Positions 24,455 to 31,344 of a stretch of DNA of 34,173 bases are shown piece after piece. The position numbers and the translations under genes are program-made. Source of the stretch: Rhizobium aethiopicum (GTDB taxonomy: Bacteria; Pseudomonadota; Alphaproteobacteria; Rhizobiales; Rhizobiaceae); NCBI RefSeq assembly GCF_014197535.1, contig NZ_JACIFV010000043.1, forward strand, positions 1-34,173, in the 5' to 3' direction. The notes below the pieces were generated by a model. The model was not told the DNA's origin, did no database searches, and saw only the letters and a program-made list of their open reading frames with translations. Position 1 is the stretch's first letter; each line of letters starts with the position of its first letter.

Positions 24455-25381
24455 TTGAAACGATGTTTTGCGGCCGCAATCCTTTTCGCCTTGTTCACGG
24501 CTCAAGCCGGGGCACGCCCTTACCAGGAGATGTTCCCTGGCAGGGCTTTTTCGGACGCAGAAAAACCACTGCTGCAAAAGCTCGATTTTCAGCAGGGTGC
24601 GATCAAGCTGCCTGCTGCAAAGGCAACGCTTAACGTGCCCGAAGGCTTCTATTATCTCAATTCCGCAGATACGAAGAAGGTGCTGGTCGATATCTGGGGA
24701 AATCCGCCGCAGGCGGCGGAGGGAACGATGGGGATGATCTTCCCGGTGAAATACGCGCCGACCGATATCGCGGCCTGGGGTTCCATCGTCGAATACAGCG
24801 CCGACGGATATGTCTCAGACGCCGACGCCGCCACGACCGATTACGATGAACTGCTGCAGAACATCAAGGATTCCATCCGGGAAAACAACGTCGAGCGCGA
24901 AAAGCAGGGTTTTCAAGAGATCACGCTTATCGGCTGGGCCTCGACGCCGCATTACGACAAGTCTGCGCATGCGTTGCATTGGGCGCGCGATCTGCTGTTC
25001 GGCGATGATGCGCAAGCCCCGCATACGCTCAACTACTCCGTACGCGTTCTTGGCCGCGAGGGCGTATTCGAGTTCGATTTCGTGGCCGGCCTGAGCCATT
25101 TGAAGGAGATCGAGCAGGTCATTCCGACCGTCACGACGCTCGTGCAGTTCGACAAGGGAATGGCCTATAGCGATTTCGTCGAAGGTGACAAGATCGCGGC
25201 CTACGGAATGGCCGGGATGATCGCCGCCGGTGCTGGCGCCAAGATCGCCGCAAAGGTGGGGCTTCTGGCGCTTGCCGCCGCCTTCCTGAAAAAGGCCGGC
25301 ATCCTTGTTGTCATCGTGCTTGGCGGTGCGCTTCGTTTTGCCAGAGGTCTTTTTAGGCGAAACAAGACACCCACGGCATAG
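24455..25381 (+). CDS. DUF2167 membrane-anchored protein
   Basis: A 308-residue protein starting at a TTG (24455) with GGGGGA 7 nt upstream. This start gives a clean signal peptide (MKRCFAAAILFALFTAQAGA) that longer starts do not. The exported part has DUF2167 blocks: ATLNVPEGFYYLNS, WGNPPQAAEGTMGMIFP and WASTPHYDKSAHALHWARDL. A hydrophobic segment near the C-terminus (KIAAKVGLLALAAAFLKKAG and ILVVIVLGGAL) anchors it, followed by a basic tail. Function unknown. Convergent with the DUF2155 gene. Confidence 0.82.
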   Translation: MKRCFAAAILFALFTAQAGARPYQEMFPGRAFSDAEKPLLQKLDFQQGAIKLPAAKATLNVPEGFYYLNSADTKKVLVDIWGNPPQAAEGTMGMIFPVKYAPTDIAAWGSIVEYSADGYVSDADAATTDYDELLQNIKDSIRENNVEREKQGFQEITLIGWASTPHYDKSAHALHWARDLLFGDDAQAPHTLNYSVRVLGREGVFEFDFVAGLSHLKEIEQVIPTVTTLVQFDKGMAYSDFVEGDKIAAYGMAGMIAAGAGAKIAAKVGLLALAAAFLKKAGILVVIVLGGALRFARGLFRRNKTPTA

Positions 25382-25405
25382 GCTCGCGGCCTAACCGGGG
25401 GATGG

Positions 25406-25432
25406 CGCCGAAATTGTGAAGCTTTTTCGGCG
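25406..25432. terminator. Hairpin between convergent genes
   Basis: CGCCGAAA (25406-25413) pairs perfectly with TTTCGGCG (25425-25432). It lies between the DUF2167 gene and the DUF2155 gene, which converge, and could serve both; the A and T bases of the stem give short T-rich ends in either direction. Confidence 0.5.
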
Positions 25433-25452
25433 TCTGCCCCAGCTGATATCAA

Positions 25453-25887
25453 TCAGCGGGCTGTCGCCTTGTCCGGTGCCGGGACGTCCGAGCTTGTCTT
25501 GCAGTCCTTCAGCCAGACGTCGTAGATCGGGTGCTCGACGGCGTTGAGGCCGGGGCTGTCGGCGAACATCCAGCCGGTAAAGATGCGGCGGATCTTGCGG
25601 TCGAGGGTGATTTCGTCGACCTCGACGAAACCGTCGATCTTCTGCGCTTCGGCCTGGTCGCGCGAATAGCAGGCTTTCGGCGTCACCTGCAGGGCGCCGA
25701 ACTGTACCGTCTCATTGACATAGACATCGAACGTCGTGATACGGCCGGTGATCTTGTCGAGGCCGGAGAAGACGGCAACCGGATTGTCGATGCGGGCGGC
25801 ATGTGCCGCAACCGGTGGAAACAGAGCCGAGAGCGCCAGCAGCGATCCGGCGCCACGCAGGACCATGTTCCGCGTGAAGAGCTTCAT
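25453..25887 (-). CDS. Exported DUF2155 protein
   Basis: A 144-residue protein with a signal peptide (MVLRGAGSLLALSALFPPVA, cleavage near AHA-AR). The mature part has the DUF2155 pattern AVFSGLDKITGRITTFDVYV, ETVQFGALQVTPKACYSRD and IFTGWMFADSPGLNAVEHPIYDVWLKDC. Two cysteines (ACYSR and KDCK) may form a disulfide. The family is alphaproteobacterial, periplasmic and uncharacterised, and is often next to the NDUFA12 homologue, as here. Confidence 0.88.
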   Translation of the reverse strand: MKLFTRNMVLRGAGSLLALSALFPPVAAHAARIDNPVAVFSGLDKITGRITTFDVYVNETVQFGALQVTPKACYSRDQAEAQKIDGFVEVDEITLDRKIRRIFTGWMFADSPGLNAVEHPIYDVWLKDCKTSSDVPAPDKATAR

Positions 25888-26001
25888 ATGTACCCGTCTC
25901 CAGATATTTTCGGTTCACGGCCGCGATCCAGCGCGGCCAACCTGCGGGTAAAGGTCAATTGTGGCCAAAAGCCGGGGTTGCGATCGCCCGGTCGGGCCGT
26001 C

Positions 26002-26400
26002 TCAGTTACCGGGCGTCCAAGCGTCATAATCGCCGGTGACGCGCGGCCGCTCGCCGGGAACCGCGAGCGAGCCCGGCGGACGGTAAGCCTGCGGCGAACC
26101 GGTGAGGTTCGGACGATGCGCCTTCTGCCATTCCTTGGCGACATAATTTTCCTTGGACGGCGGAACATCAGTGCGATGATGCATCCAACCATGCCAGCCC
26201 GGCGGAATGGCGGAAGCTTCGGCATAGCCTTTGTAGATCACCCAGCGCTTCGGCAGACCGTAGGAGGACATGCCGCCTTGATAATAGACGTTGCCGAATT
26301 CATCCTCGCCGACGCGCTTGCCAAAACGCCAGGTCGCAAAACGCGTGCCTATCGTCTGACTGTTCCACCAGGTGAAGATTTGAACCAGAAGATCCCGCAT
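26002..26400 (-). CDS. NDUFA12-like NADH:ubiquinone oxidoreductase subunit (17.2 kDa family)
   Basis: A 132-residue protein starting MRDLLVQIFTWWNSQTIGTR, with AAGGA 6 nt before ATG 26400. Motifs: FGKRVGEDEFGNVYYQ, RRWVIY-like KRWVIYKGYAEASAIPPGWH and GWMHHRTDVPPS. This is the alphaproteobacterial homologue of the mitochondrial complex I accessory subunit NDUFA12. With the NDUFS4-like gene at 5314-5619, the window encodes two such accessory subunits. A longer frame to 26490 has no family support. Confidence 0.9.
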   Translation of the reverse strand: MRDLLVQIFTWWNSQTIGTRFATWRFGKRVGEDEFGNVYYQGGMSSYGLPKRWVIYKGYAEASAIPPGWHGWMHHRTDVPPSKENYVAKEWQKAHRPNLTGSPQAYRPPGSLAVPGERPRVTGDYDAWTPGN

Positions 26401-26502
26401 GTCTTTTCCTTGTGCCCGCCAGCGCGGGCCAAACCAGAATTTAGCTCCCCGCTTATGCCGTCGCCAAGCCGAATTGTCCAGCGATTCCACGAGAGGCGAG
26501 GG

Positions 26503-26965
26503 TCATTTCAAGGCCATCTTGAAACCGAGATGCGAAGGCTTGAAGCCAAGCCTTTCATAGAAACGATGGGCATCCTTGCGTATGACATTCGAGGTCAGCT
26601 GTACCAGCCGCACGCCGCGGCTTTTTGCCTCGGCAACGGCGAATTCGATCATTCCAGTGCCGATGCCCTGCCCGCGCATGTCGGCCCGCGTCTGCACCGC
26701 CTCGATGATCATCGTCGAAGAACCGCGAGGTCGTGAGCATCGTCTGGAACGTACCGACGATTTCGCGGCCGCGCTCTGCGACATAAAGCGTCTGGTTCAG
26801 CGAAGTCTCGATGACGGCGAAGGCCTCGGCATAATCGGCAAAAGCCTCGGCATCCGTCGTATCGCCGTGAGCGCCGAGAGGATCGGCGGCAAACAGCGCC
26901 ACAAGCGCCGGAAGATCGTCCCTGTGCGCTTGGCGAATGAGAATATCGGACAATTCGACCGCCAC
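26503..26965 (-). pseudogene. GNAT acetyltransferase, frameshifted
   Basis: Two overlapping frames make up one GNAT protein. From GTG 26965 the frame reads AVELSDILIRQAHRDDLPAL through YVAERGREIVGTFQTMLTTS, then loses homology. The continuation, TMIIEAVQTRADMRGQGIGT (acetyl-CoA loop RGQGIG) through RFYERLGFKPSHLGFKMALK, is in the +1 frame to the TGA at 26503. The switch lies near 26715-26735. As written the sequence has one extra base or lacks two. It is either a recent pseudogene or a sequencing error. The start lies 5 bases after the upstream GNAT gene's stop. Confidence 0.8.
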
Positions 26966-26969
26966 GGGA

Positions 26970-27473
26970 TCAATGCCCTTCCAGCGGTTTTTCGAAAATC
27001 AGCGAGGGAATGCCGGATTGTCCGGGCGCGCTGTTCTCGCTGCGGCCGACTTCGGTGAAACCATGCGCCCCATAGAAGGCGATCGCCGCCGCATTCTGCG
27101 GCTCGACTTCCAGACGCATGATCTCAGCATCCGGAAAGCAGGTTTCGAGCTCGGCGAAGATATCGCGGCCGATGCCCTGGCGCTGCAGCGACGGGTTGAC
27201 ATAGAGGAGATGCAGCATGACCGTCTTCGTCAGCGCTGGCGACATCGCGGCATAACCTACGCCGCCGATGTTGCGGCCATTATCGGCGACGAGGAACTCG
27301 GCATCCCTGCGCACCAGCCGTGCCTTCAACGCTGCCGGCGTAAAGAGATGGGCGATCAGCTCGTCCACCTTCGTTTTGCCGTGGAGCTCGTCATAGGTGG
27401 CGTGAAAGCTTTCCACCAGAAGAGCGCGCACCTTCTCGAGGTCGCGCTCGCCGGCGGTGCGGACGAAATACAC
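26970..27473 (-). CDS. GNAT family N-acetyltransferase
   Basis: A 167-residue protein starting at GTG 27473, three bases after the gatB stop, so probably coupled to it. The GNAT core is visible: RDAEFLVADNGRNIGGVGY (beta4), LHLLYVNPSLQRQGIGRDIF (acetyl-CoA pyrophosphate loop RQGIG) and EVEPQNAAAIAFYGAHGFTEV. The substrate is unknown. It belongs to the minus-strand cluster gatB-GNAT-GNAT-NDUFA12-DUF2155. Confidence 0.85.
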   Translation of the reverse strand: MYFVRTAGERDLEKVRALLVESFHATYDELHGKTKVDELIAHLFTPAALKARLVRRDAEFLVADNGRNIGGVGYAAMSPALTKTVMLHLLYVNPSLQRQGIGRDIFAELETCFPDAEIMRLEVEPQNAAAIAFYGAHGFTEVGRSENSAPGQSGIPSLIFEKPLEGH

Positions 27474-27476
27474 CGC

Positions 27477-28979
27477 TTATTCCTCGATGCCGAGCTTCGC
27501 CTTGACGAGCGCCTGGACCGCCTGCGGATTGGCTTTGCCGCCGGTCGCCTTCATCACCTGGCCGACGAACCATGCCGCCATGGTCGGCTTCGCCTTGACC
27601 TTTTCGACCTGTTCGGGGTTGGCGGCGATGATCTCGTCCACGGCCTTTTCGATGGCGCCGGTATCCGTCACCTGTTTCATGCCGCGCGACTCGACGATCT
27701 CGGCGGGATCGCCGCCTTCGGTCAGCACGATCTCGAAAAGGTCCTTGGCGATCTTGCCGGAGATGGTCCCCGACTTGATGAGGTCGATGATCGCGCCGAG
27801 CTGGGCCGGCGAGACCGGTGTCTGTTCGATGTCCTTGCCGGTACGGTTCAGTGCGCCGAGTAGGTCGTTGATCACCCAGTTTGCCGCCGTCTTGCCGTCA
27901 CGGCCGGCGGCCACGGCCTCGAAATAATCGGCGATCGCCTTTTCGGAAACCAGCACGGAGGCATCGTAGACCGACAGGCCGAGTTCACGCACGAAGCGCT
28001 CCTTCTTGTCGTCGGGCAGTTCCGGCAGATCGGCTTCGAGCGCCTTGATGAAGGCGTCGTCGAATTCGAGGGGCAGCAGATCCGGATCGGGGAAGTAGCG
28101 ATAATCATGCGCGTCTTCCTTCGAGCGCATCGAACGTGTCTCGCCCTTGTTCGGATCGAAGAGGCGCGTCTCCTGATCGATCGTGCCACCGTCTTCCAAA
28201 ATGCCGATCTGGCGGCGGGCTTCGTATTCGATCGCCTGGCCGATGAAACGGATTGAGTTGACGTTCTTGATTTCGCAGCGCGTGCCGAAAGCCTCGCCCG
28301 GACGGCGGACGGAGACGTTGACGTCGGCGCGCATCGAGCCTTCGTCCATGTTGCCGTCGCAGGTGCCGAGATAACGCACAATCGAACGCAGCTTGGTCAT
28401 ATAGGCCTTGGCTTCGTCGGACGAGCGCATGTCGGGCTTGGAGACGATCTCCATCAGCGCCACGCCGGAGCGGTTCAGATCGACATAGGACATGGTCGCG
28501 TGCTGGTCGTGCATCGACTTGCCGGCATCCTGCTCGAGGTGCAGGCGCTCGATACCGATCTCGATATCCTCGAACTGGCCCTGGCGGTCTGGCCCAAGCG
28601 AGATGACGATCTTGCCCTCGCCGACGATCGGATCCTTATACTGCGAGATCTGATAGCCCTGCGGCAGGTCGGGGTAGAAATAGTTCTTGCGGTCGAAGAG
28701 CGAACGTTTGTTGATCTCAGCTTTGAGGCCGAGACCGGTGCGCACAGCCTGCTTGACGCATTCCTCGTTGATGACGGGCAGCATGCCGGGCATGGCGGCA
28801 TCGACCAGCGAAACGTTCGAATTCTGCGGCTTGCCGAATTCCGTCGAAGCGCCGGAGAAGAGCTTCGAATTGGAGAGCACCTGGGCATGGACTTCCATGC
28901 CGACGATGACTTCCCAGTCGCCGGTGGCGCCGGGGATGAAGCGTTTCGGATCAGGCGTGCGGACGTCGACAAGGGTCAT
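27477..28979 (-). CDS. gatB: Asp-tRNA(Asn)/Glu-tRNA(Gln) amidotransferase subunit B
   Basis: A 500-residue protein, the tRNA-binding and kinase subunit of GatCAB, which converts misacylated Glu-tRNA(Gln) and Asp-tRNA(Asn) to the correct forms. N-terminal motifs: WEVIVGMEVHAQVLSNSKLF, RKNYFYPDLPQGYQISQY, RLHLEQDAGKSMHD, YVDLNRSGVALMEIVSKPDM, and KNVNSIRFIGQAI. The C-terminal GatB/YqeY helical domain ends VGQVMKATGGKANPQAVQ. Length is typical. It heads the minus-strand cluster; gatA and gatC are not in the window. Confidence 0.97.
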   Translation of the reverse strand: MTLVDVRTPDPKRFIPGATGDWEVIVGMEVHAQVLSNSKLFSGASTEFGKPQNSNVSLVDAAMPGMLPVINEECVKQAVRTGLGLKAEINKRSLFDRKNYFYPDLPQGYQISQYKDPIVGEGKIVISLGPDRQGQFEDIEIGIERLHLEQDAGKSMHDQHATMSYVDLNRSGVALMEIVSKPDMRSSDEAKAYMTKLRSIVRYLGTCDGNMDEGSMRADVNVSVRRPGEAFGTRCEIKNVNSIRFIGQAIEYEARRQIGILEDGGTIDQETRLFDPNKGETRSMRSKEDAHDYRYFPDPDLLPLEFDDAFIKALEADLPELPDDKKERFVRELGLSVYDASVLVSEKAIADYFEAVAAGRDGKTAANWVINDLLGALNRTGKDIEQTPVSPAQLGAIIDLIKSGTISGKIAKDLFEIVLTEGGDPAEIVESRGMKQVTDTGAIEKAVDEIIAANPEQVEKVKAKPTMAAWFVGQVMKATGGKANPQAVQALVKAKLGIEE

Positions 28980-29120
28980 TTGATGCTCTTTGCAGGCTGT
29001 TCTTTTCCACTGGTGAGGTAAAGGAAATGGCGTTCCGGTGCAAGGCTTTCGCCATCGCGGACCGCGGTTTGACGGAGCGACATTTGCCGCGGGTTAACCG
29101 AGGCATGGCAGTGTAGCCAC

Positions 29121-29432
29121 ATGACGATGACCGACATCACCAAAATGGCCGTACTGTTTCTGGCGCTGAACCTGATCGTCTTTTCGGTTTATTTCCTCGA
29201 CAAGCAGGCGGCTCGCCACCAACGATGGCGTATCAGCGAGCGTACGCTTCTGACCCTTGCGCTGATCGGCGGCAGCCTCGGTGCGGTGGCGGCACAGCAG
29301 ATCCTGCGCCAAAAGACGAGAAAGGAGCCGTTCCGGTCGATCCTGGCGGCGATCCTGATCCTCCACGGCGCCCTGGCCATGGTGCTGGCCTTCGCGCCGC
29401 TATGGGCCCCTCGCCTTCATCTGGATTTTTAA
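29121..29432 (+). CDS. DUF1294 small membrane protein
   Basis: A 103-residue protein with two to three membrane segments: MAVLFLALNLIVFSVYFLDK, ERTLLTLALIGGSLGAVAAQ and AAILILHGALAMVLAFAPLW. The DUF1294 signature is clear: DKQAARHQRWRISERTLL, GGSLGAVAAQ, RQKTRKEPFR. ATG 29121 is used; ATG 29127 is equally possible. Function unknown. Convergent with the GNAT gene that follows. Confidence 0.85.
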   Translation: MTMTDITKMAVLFLALNLIVFSVYFLDKQAARHQRWRISERTLLTLALIGGSLGAVAAQQILRQKTRKEPFRSILAAILILHGALAMVLAFAPLWAPRLHLDF

Positions 29433-29435
29433 ACT

Positions 29436-29951
29436 TCAGAATTCCTGCCCATAGCCGCCTTGGCTGTCCGAAACCAGCGGCTTCGTCAGCCCGACAGAGG
29501 GCACGTCGCGGTCAAGCTTCGGATTATAGGCGACCGACAGCCAGTGGATGCCATAACCGTGCTTGCGAAAAAAGCCGATTGCCTCGCTATTGCCGGAATG
29601 GGTCTGCACCGCGGCCGTCTCGAAGCCTCGGCCGGCGATATCCTTCTCGATGCGTTCGAGAAGGGCTGAGCCGAGCCCCTGCCGGGTGAAGACGGGATCG
29701 ATCCAGAAATCCGAGATGGTTTCGTCCAATCCCTCGCGTGCAGCCCAGCCTGCGACCTGGCCGTTCTGCTCGATGACGGTGATGGTCAGCCAGTCATTCT
29801 CCACGAAGTGTCGAAAGGCGTTGCGCGCCGCGTCGATCATCGCATCCGATTCGCCGATCGACGCCATCGCCTTCTGCCAGGCCCTGAGCCCGATCTCGCT
29901 CAATAGCTCCGCTTCCCCGTCGCGGGCATTGCGAATGTGGATCAACGACAC
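29436..29951 (-). CDS. GNAT family N-acetyltransferase
   Basis: A 171-residue GNAT protein: AGWAAREGLDETISDFWIDP, the acetyl-CoA loop FTRQGLGSALLE, and SEAIGFFRKHGYGIHWLSVA. The frame opens at GTG 29951, but GGAGG overlaps that codon; the TTG at 29945 lies 5 nt after GGAGG and could be the true start. Substrate unknown. Confidence 0.85.
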   Translation of the reverse strand: MSLIHIRNARDGEAELLSEIGLRAWQKAMASIGESDAMIDAARNAFRHFVENDWLTITVIEQNGQVAGWAAREGLDETISDFWIDPVFTRQGLGSALLERIEKDIAGRGFETAAVQTHSGNSEAIGFFRKHGYGIHWLSVAYNPKLDRDVPSVGLTKPLVSDSQGGYGQEF

Positions 29952-30064
29952 CTCCGCGTTACCCCTCCAACTAGATCACTGAGTCGCGGAATTTACCAGT
30001 AGCTGCAAAGGGATGATCAACCGAAACCAAGGTTTTCGACCGGTTTTCACCGACAGGGATGCGC

Positions 30065-30093
30065 TTGACCGGTTTTTCCGGGCTGAATAATAG
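30065..30093 (+). promoter_or_regulatory. Strong sigma-70 promoter
   Basis: TTGACC (30065-30070), exactly 17 nt, TAATAG (30088-30093). It is the best consensus promoter seen in the window and points at a structured RNA region starting within about 10 nt. Confidence 0.7.
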
Positions 30094-30102
30094 ATGTTTT
30101 AT

Positions 30103-30244
30103 GTTGAGCCAGTCTGAGACCCGGTAAAGGCCCTGCCCGCAAGTTTTCTTGCGCGCATGGGCCCGAAAAAACGAAGCCCTGACGTTCGAATGAGCGCCAG
30201 ATCGTTTTTGTGCGCGCCTACGGCGCGATACCGGATCTCACAAC
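30103..30244 (+). ncRNA. Structured RNA leader upstream of the YjhX-family gene
   Basis: About 142 nt fold into one compact four-way junction by simple Watson-Crick pairing. The closing helix pairs 30115-30126 with 30229-30240 (11 of 12 positions), and GTTG (30103-30106) pairs with CAAC (30241-30244). Hairpin A is 30129-30163 (GGCCCTGC-N-CGCAAG / TTTT / CTTGCG...GGGCC, one mismatch and one bulge). Hairpin B has arms 30167-30174 and 30202-30209 plus an inner stem 30179-30200 with a GAAT loop. Hairpin C is 30213-30227 (CGCGCC-TAC-GGCGCG). Unpaired joints are only 1-3 nt. The only Shine-Dalgarno-like GGA (30233-30235) lies in the closing helix, 9 nt before ATG 30245, so the fold could block translation. 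I know no named family with this layout. Confidence 0.6.
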
Positions 30245-30502
30245 ATGGACATTTCCCGCACGGAGCAGCGCATCCTGCATCTGATGGCCCAAGGCGGCCG
30301 CATCGAAATTACCCGCGACGACAACCGAAAGATCGAGAACGTCAGTTGTTTCACCCGCGACGGCTGGCTTTATCCCGGCGTCGACCTCGATCTCTTCCGC
30401 CGGCTGAAGCGGCTGAAGGCAATCAGGTCCTCAGGCGGCCAGCCCTACCGGATCACCGAACAAGGGCTGAGGCTGGTCAGGTCGCAGTTGGACAATAGAT
30501 AG
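30245..30502 (+). CDS. YjhX/UPF0386 family protein (putative toxin family)
   Basis: An 85-residue protein matching YjhX/UPF0386 along its whole length: MDISRTEQRILHLMAQGGRI, IENVSCFTRDGWLYPGVDLD, LFRRLKRLKAIRSSGGQPYR and ITEQGLRLVRSQLDNR (the ending VRAQLDNR is characteristic). The fold looks like a small winged-helix. E. coli YjhX has been proposed as the toxin of a YjhX-YjhQ pair, where YjhQ is a GNAT protein. Here a GNAT gene lies divergently about 300 bases away, which may be coincidence. Its start region is covered by the structured leader described above. Confidence 0.88.
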   Translation: MDISRTEQRILHLMAQGGRIEITRDDNRKIENVSCFTRDGWLYPGVDLDLFRRLKRLKAIRSSGGQPYRITEQGLRLVRSQLDNR

Positions 30503-30519
30503 ATCGGGCGACTAACCAA

Positions 30520-30552
30520 CCCTGATCGCGCATCAAACCTGCGCGCTCAGGG
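30520..30552. terminator. Strong hairpin after the YjhX gene
   Basis: CCCTGAtCGCGC (30520-30531) pairs with GCGCGcTCAGGG (30541-30552), 11 of 12 positions, with a 9-nt loop, 18 bases after the stop. There is no clear T run, so it may be a weak terminator or an mRNA-end hairpin. Confidence 0.5.
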
Positions 30553-30670
30553 CTCAGCTTTGAATTGGAATTCGAACGGGGCAAAGTCACCCCGAATATC
30601 TATCTTGTTCCATCAGCTCCGCTTGCGGGGTGCCAGTATATTCAACACTAGACTTCGCGATACCATTTAA

Positions 30671-31323
30671 TTACGTTGATATCGCGCCCAAGTCCCGGAA
30701 TACGTTATCCAAATACTCGCGAACTTCAACAGAGCGATCTAGGCCGGATCTTATGTTTACATTCTCGTACGGCCTAAGAGCAGCACGTAGTACGCCTGCG
30801 CTTGTGCCGCCGATGCTTGAAGCGAGGTAGGCATATTCCGCAGCCCTTGCCGCGCCATTACACCAGTCCCACGGCATCCATTTGTAATCACTTATCAGAA
30901 GATCGCAAAGCTTGTCCTTCGAGATCAAAAACCCTCCCAGCTCTCGGTCGAAGCGGTGAATGTCGGCTTGAGCCTTCTCAAGCACTAACTTCAAATTGCC
31001 GCCATGGTCACTCACCGCAGCGATGACCGTTCTCCCCATGAGTAGTATTGCCCCAATTGGCACCGCTCATTAAATCGGCCTTCCATCCGACTGTTTCTCC
31101 CGCCGTAGAGTTTCAAGCACTTTTCTGCAAAACTAAACGCGGCAATGTTCCGCAGTCCAAAGTCACATGCGAAATTGTTGACGGGTCGCCCAAATAAATT
31201 CCACTCGACAAAACTCTCTGCCTCGCCATCATTGCTATGGCAATACAAGAATTTTGATACTTTGATGAAGCCTATCTGCGCCATTTTTTCGTCTAACGCA
31301 GATGTGATTTCTTTTAGAAACAT
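30671..31323 (-). pseudogene. Immunity-protein candidate for the Rhs toxin, frameshifted
   Basis: Two overlapping minus-strand frames look like one gene. The first, from 31323, reads MFLKEITSALDEKMAQIGFI, FLYCHSNDGEAESFVEWNLF and ends shortly after QYYSWGERSS. The second continues TVIAAVSDHGGNLKLVLEKA, LISDYKWMPWDWCNGAARAA to AIST at 30671. The joint is near a GGGG run around 31034-31040; one more G would restore a single frame. The N-terminal half resembles DUF4304-type proteins, used as immunity proteins in some toxin loci, though weakly. It starts 21 bases after the toxin stop, the usual place for a cognate immunity gene. Base composition is visibly AT-richer than the Rhs core. Confidence 0.6.
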
Positions 31324-31344
31324 TCAGGCGCTGCTCCCATCACT

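Noticed and set aside
30103..30244. 6S RNA or SRP RNA as an identity for the structured leader
   Set aside because: The fold is a four-way junction with three separate hairpins, not the long bulged rod of 6S RNA, and the SRP tetraloop region motif is absent.
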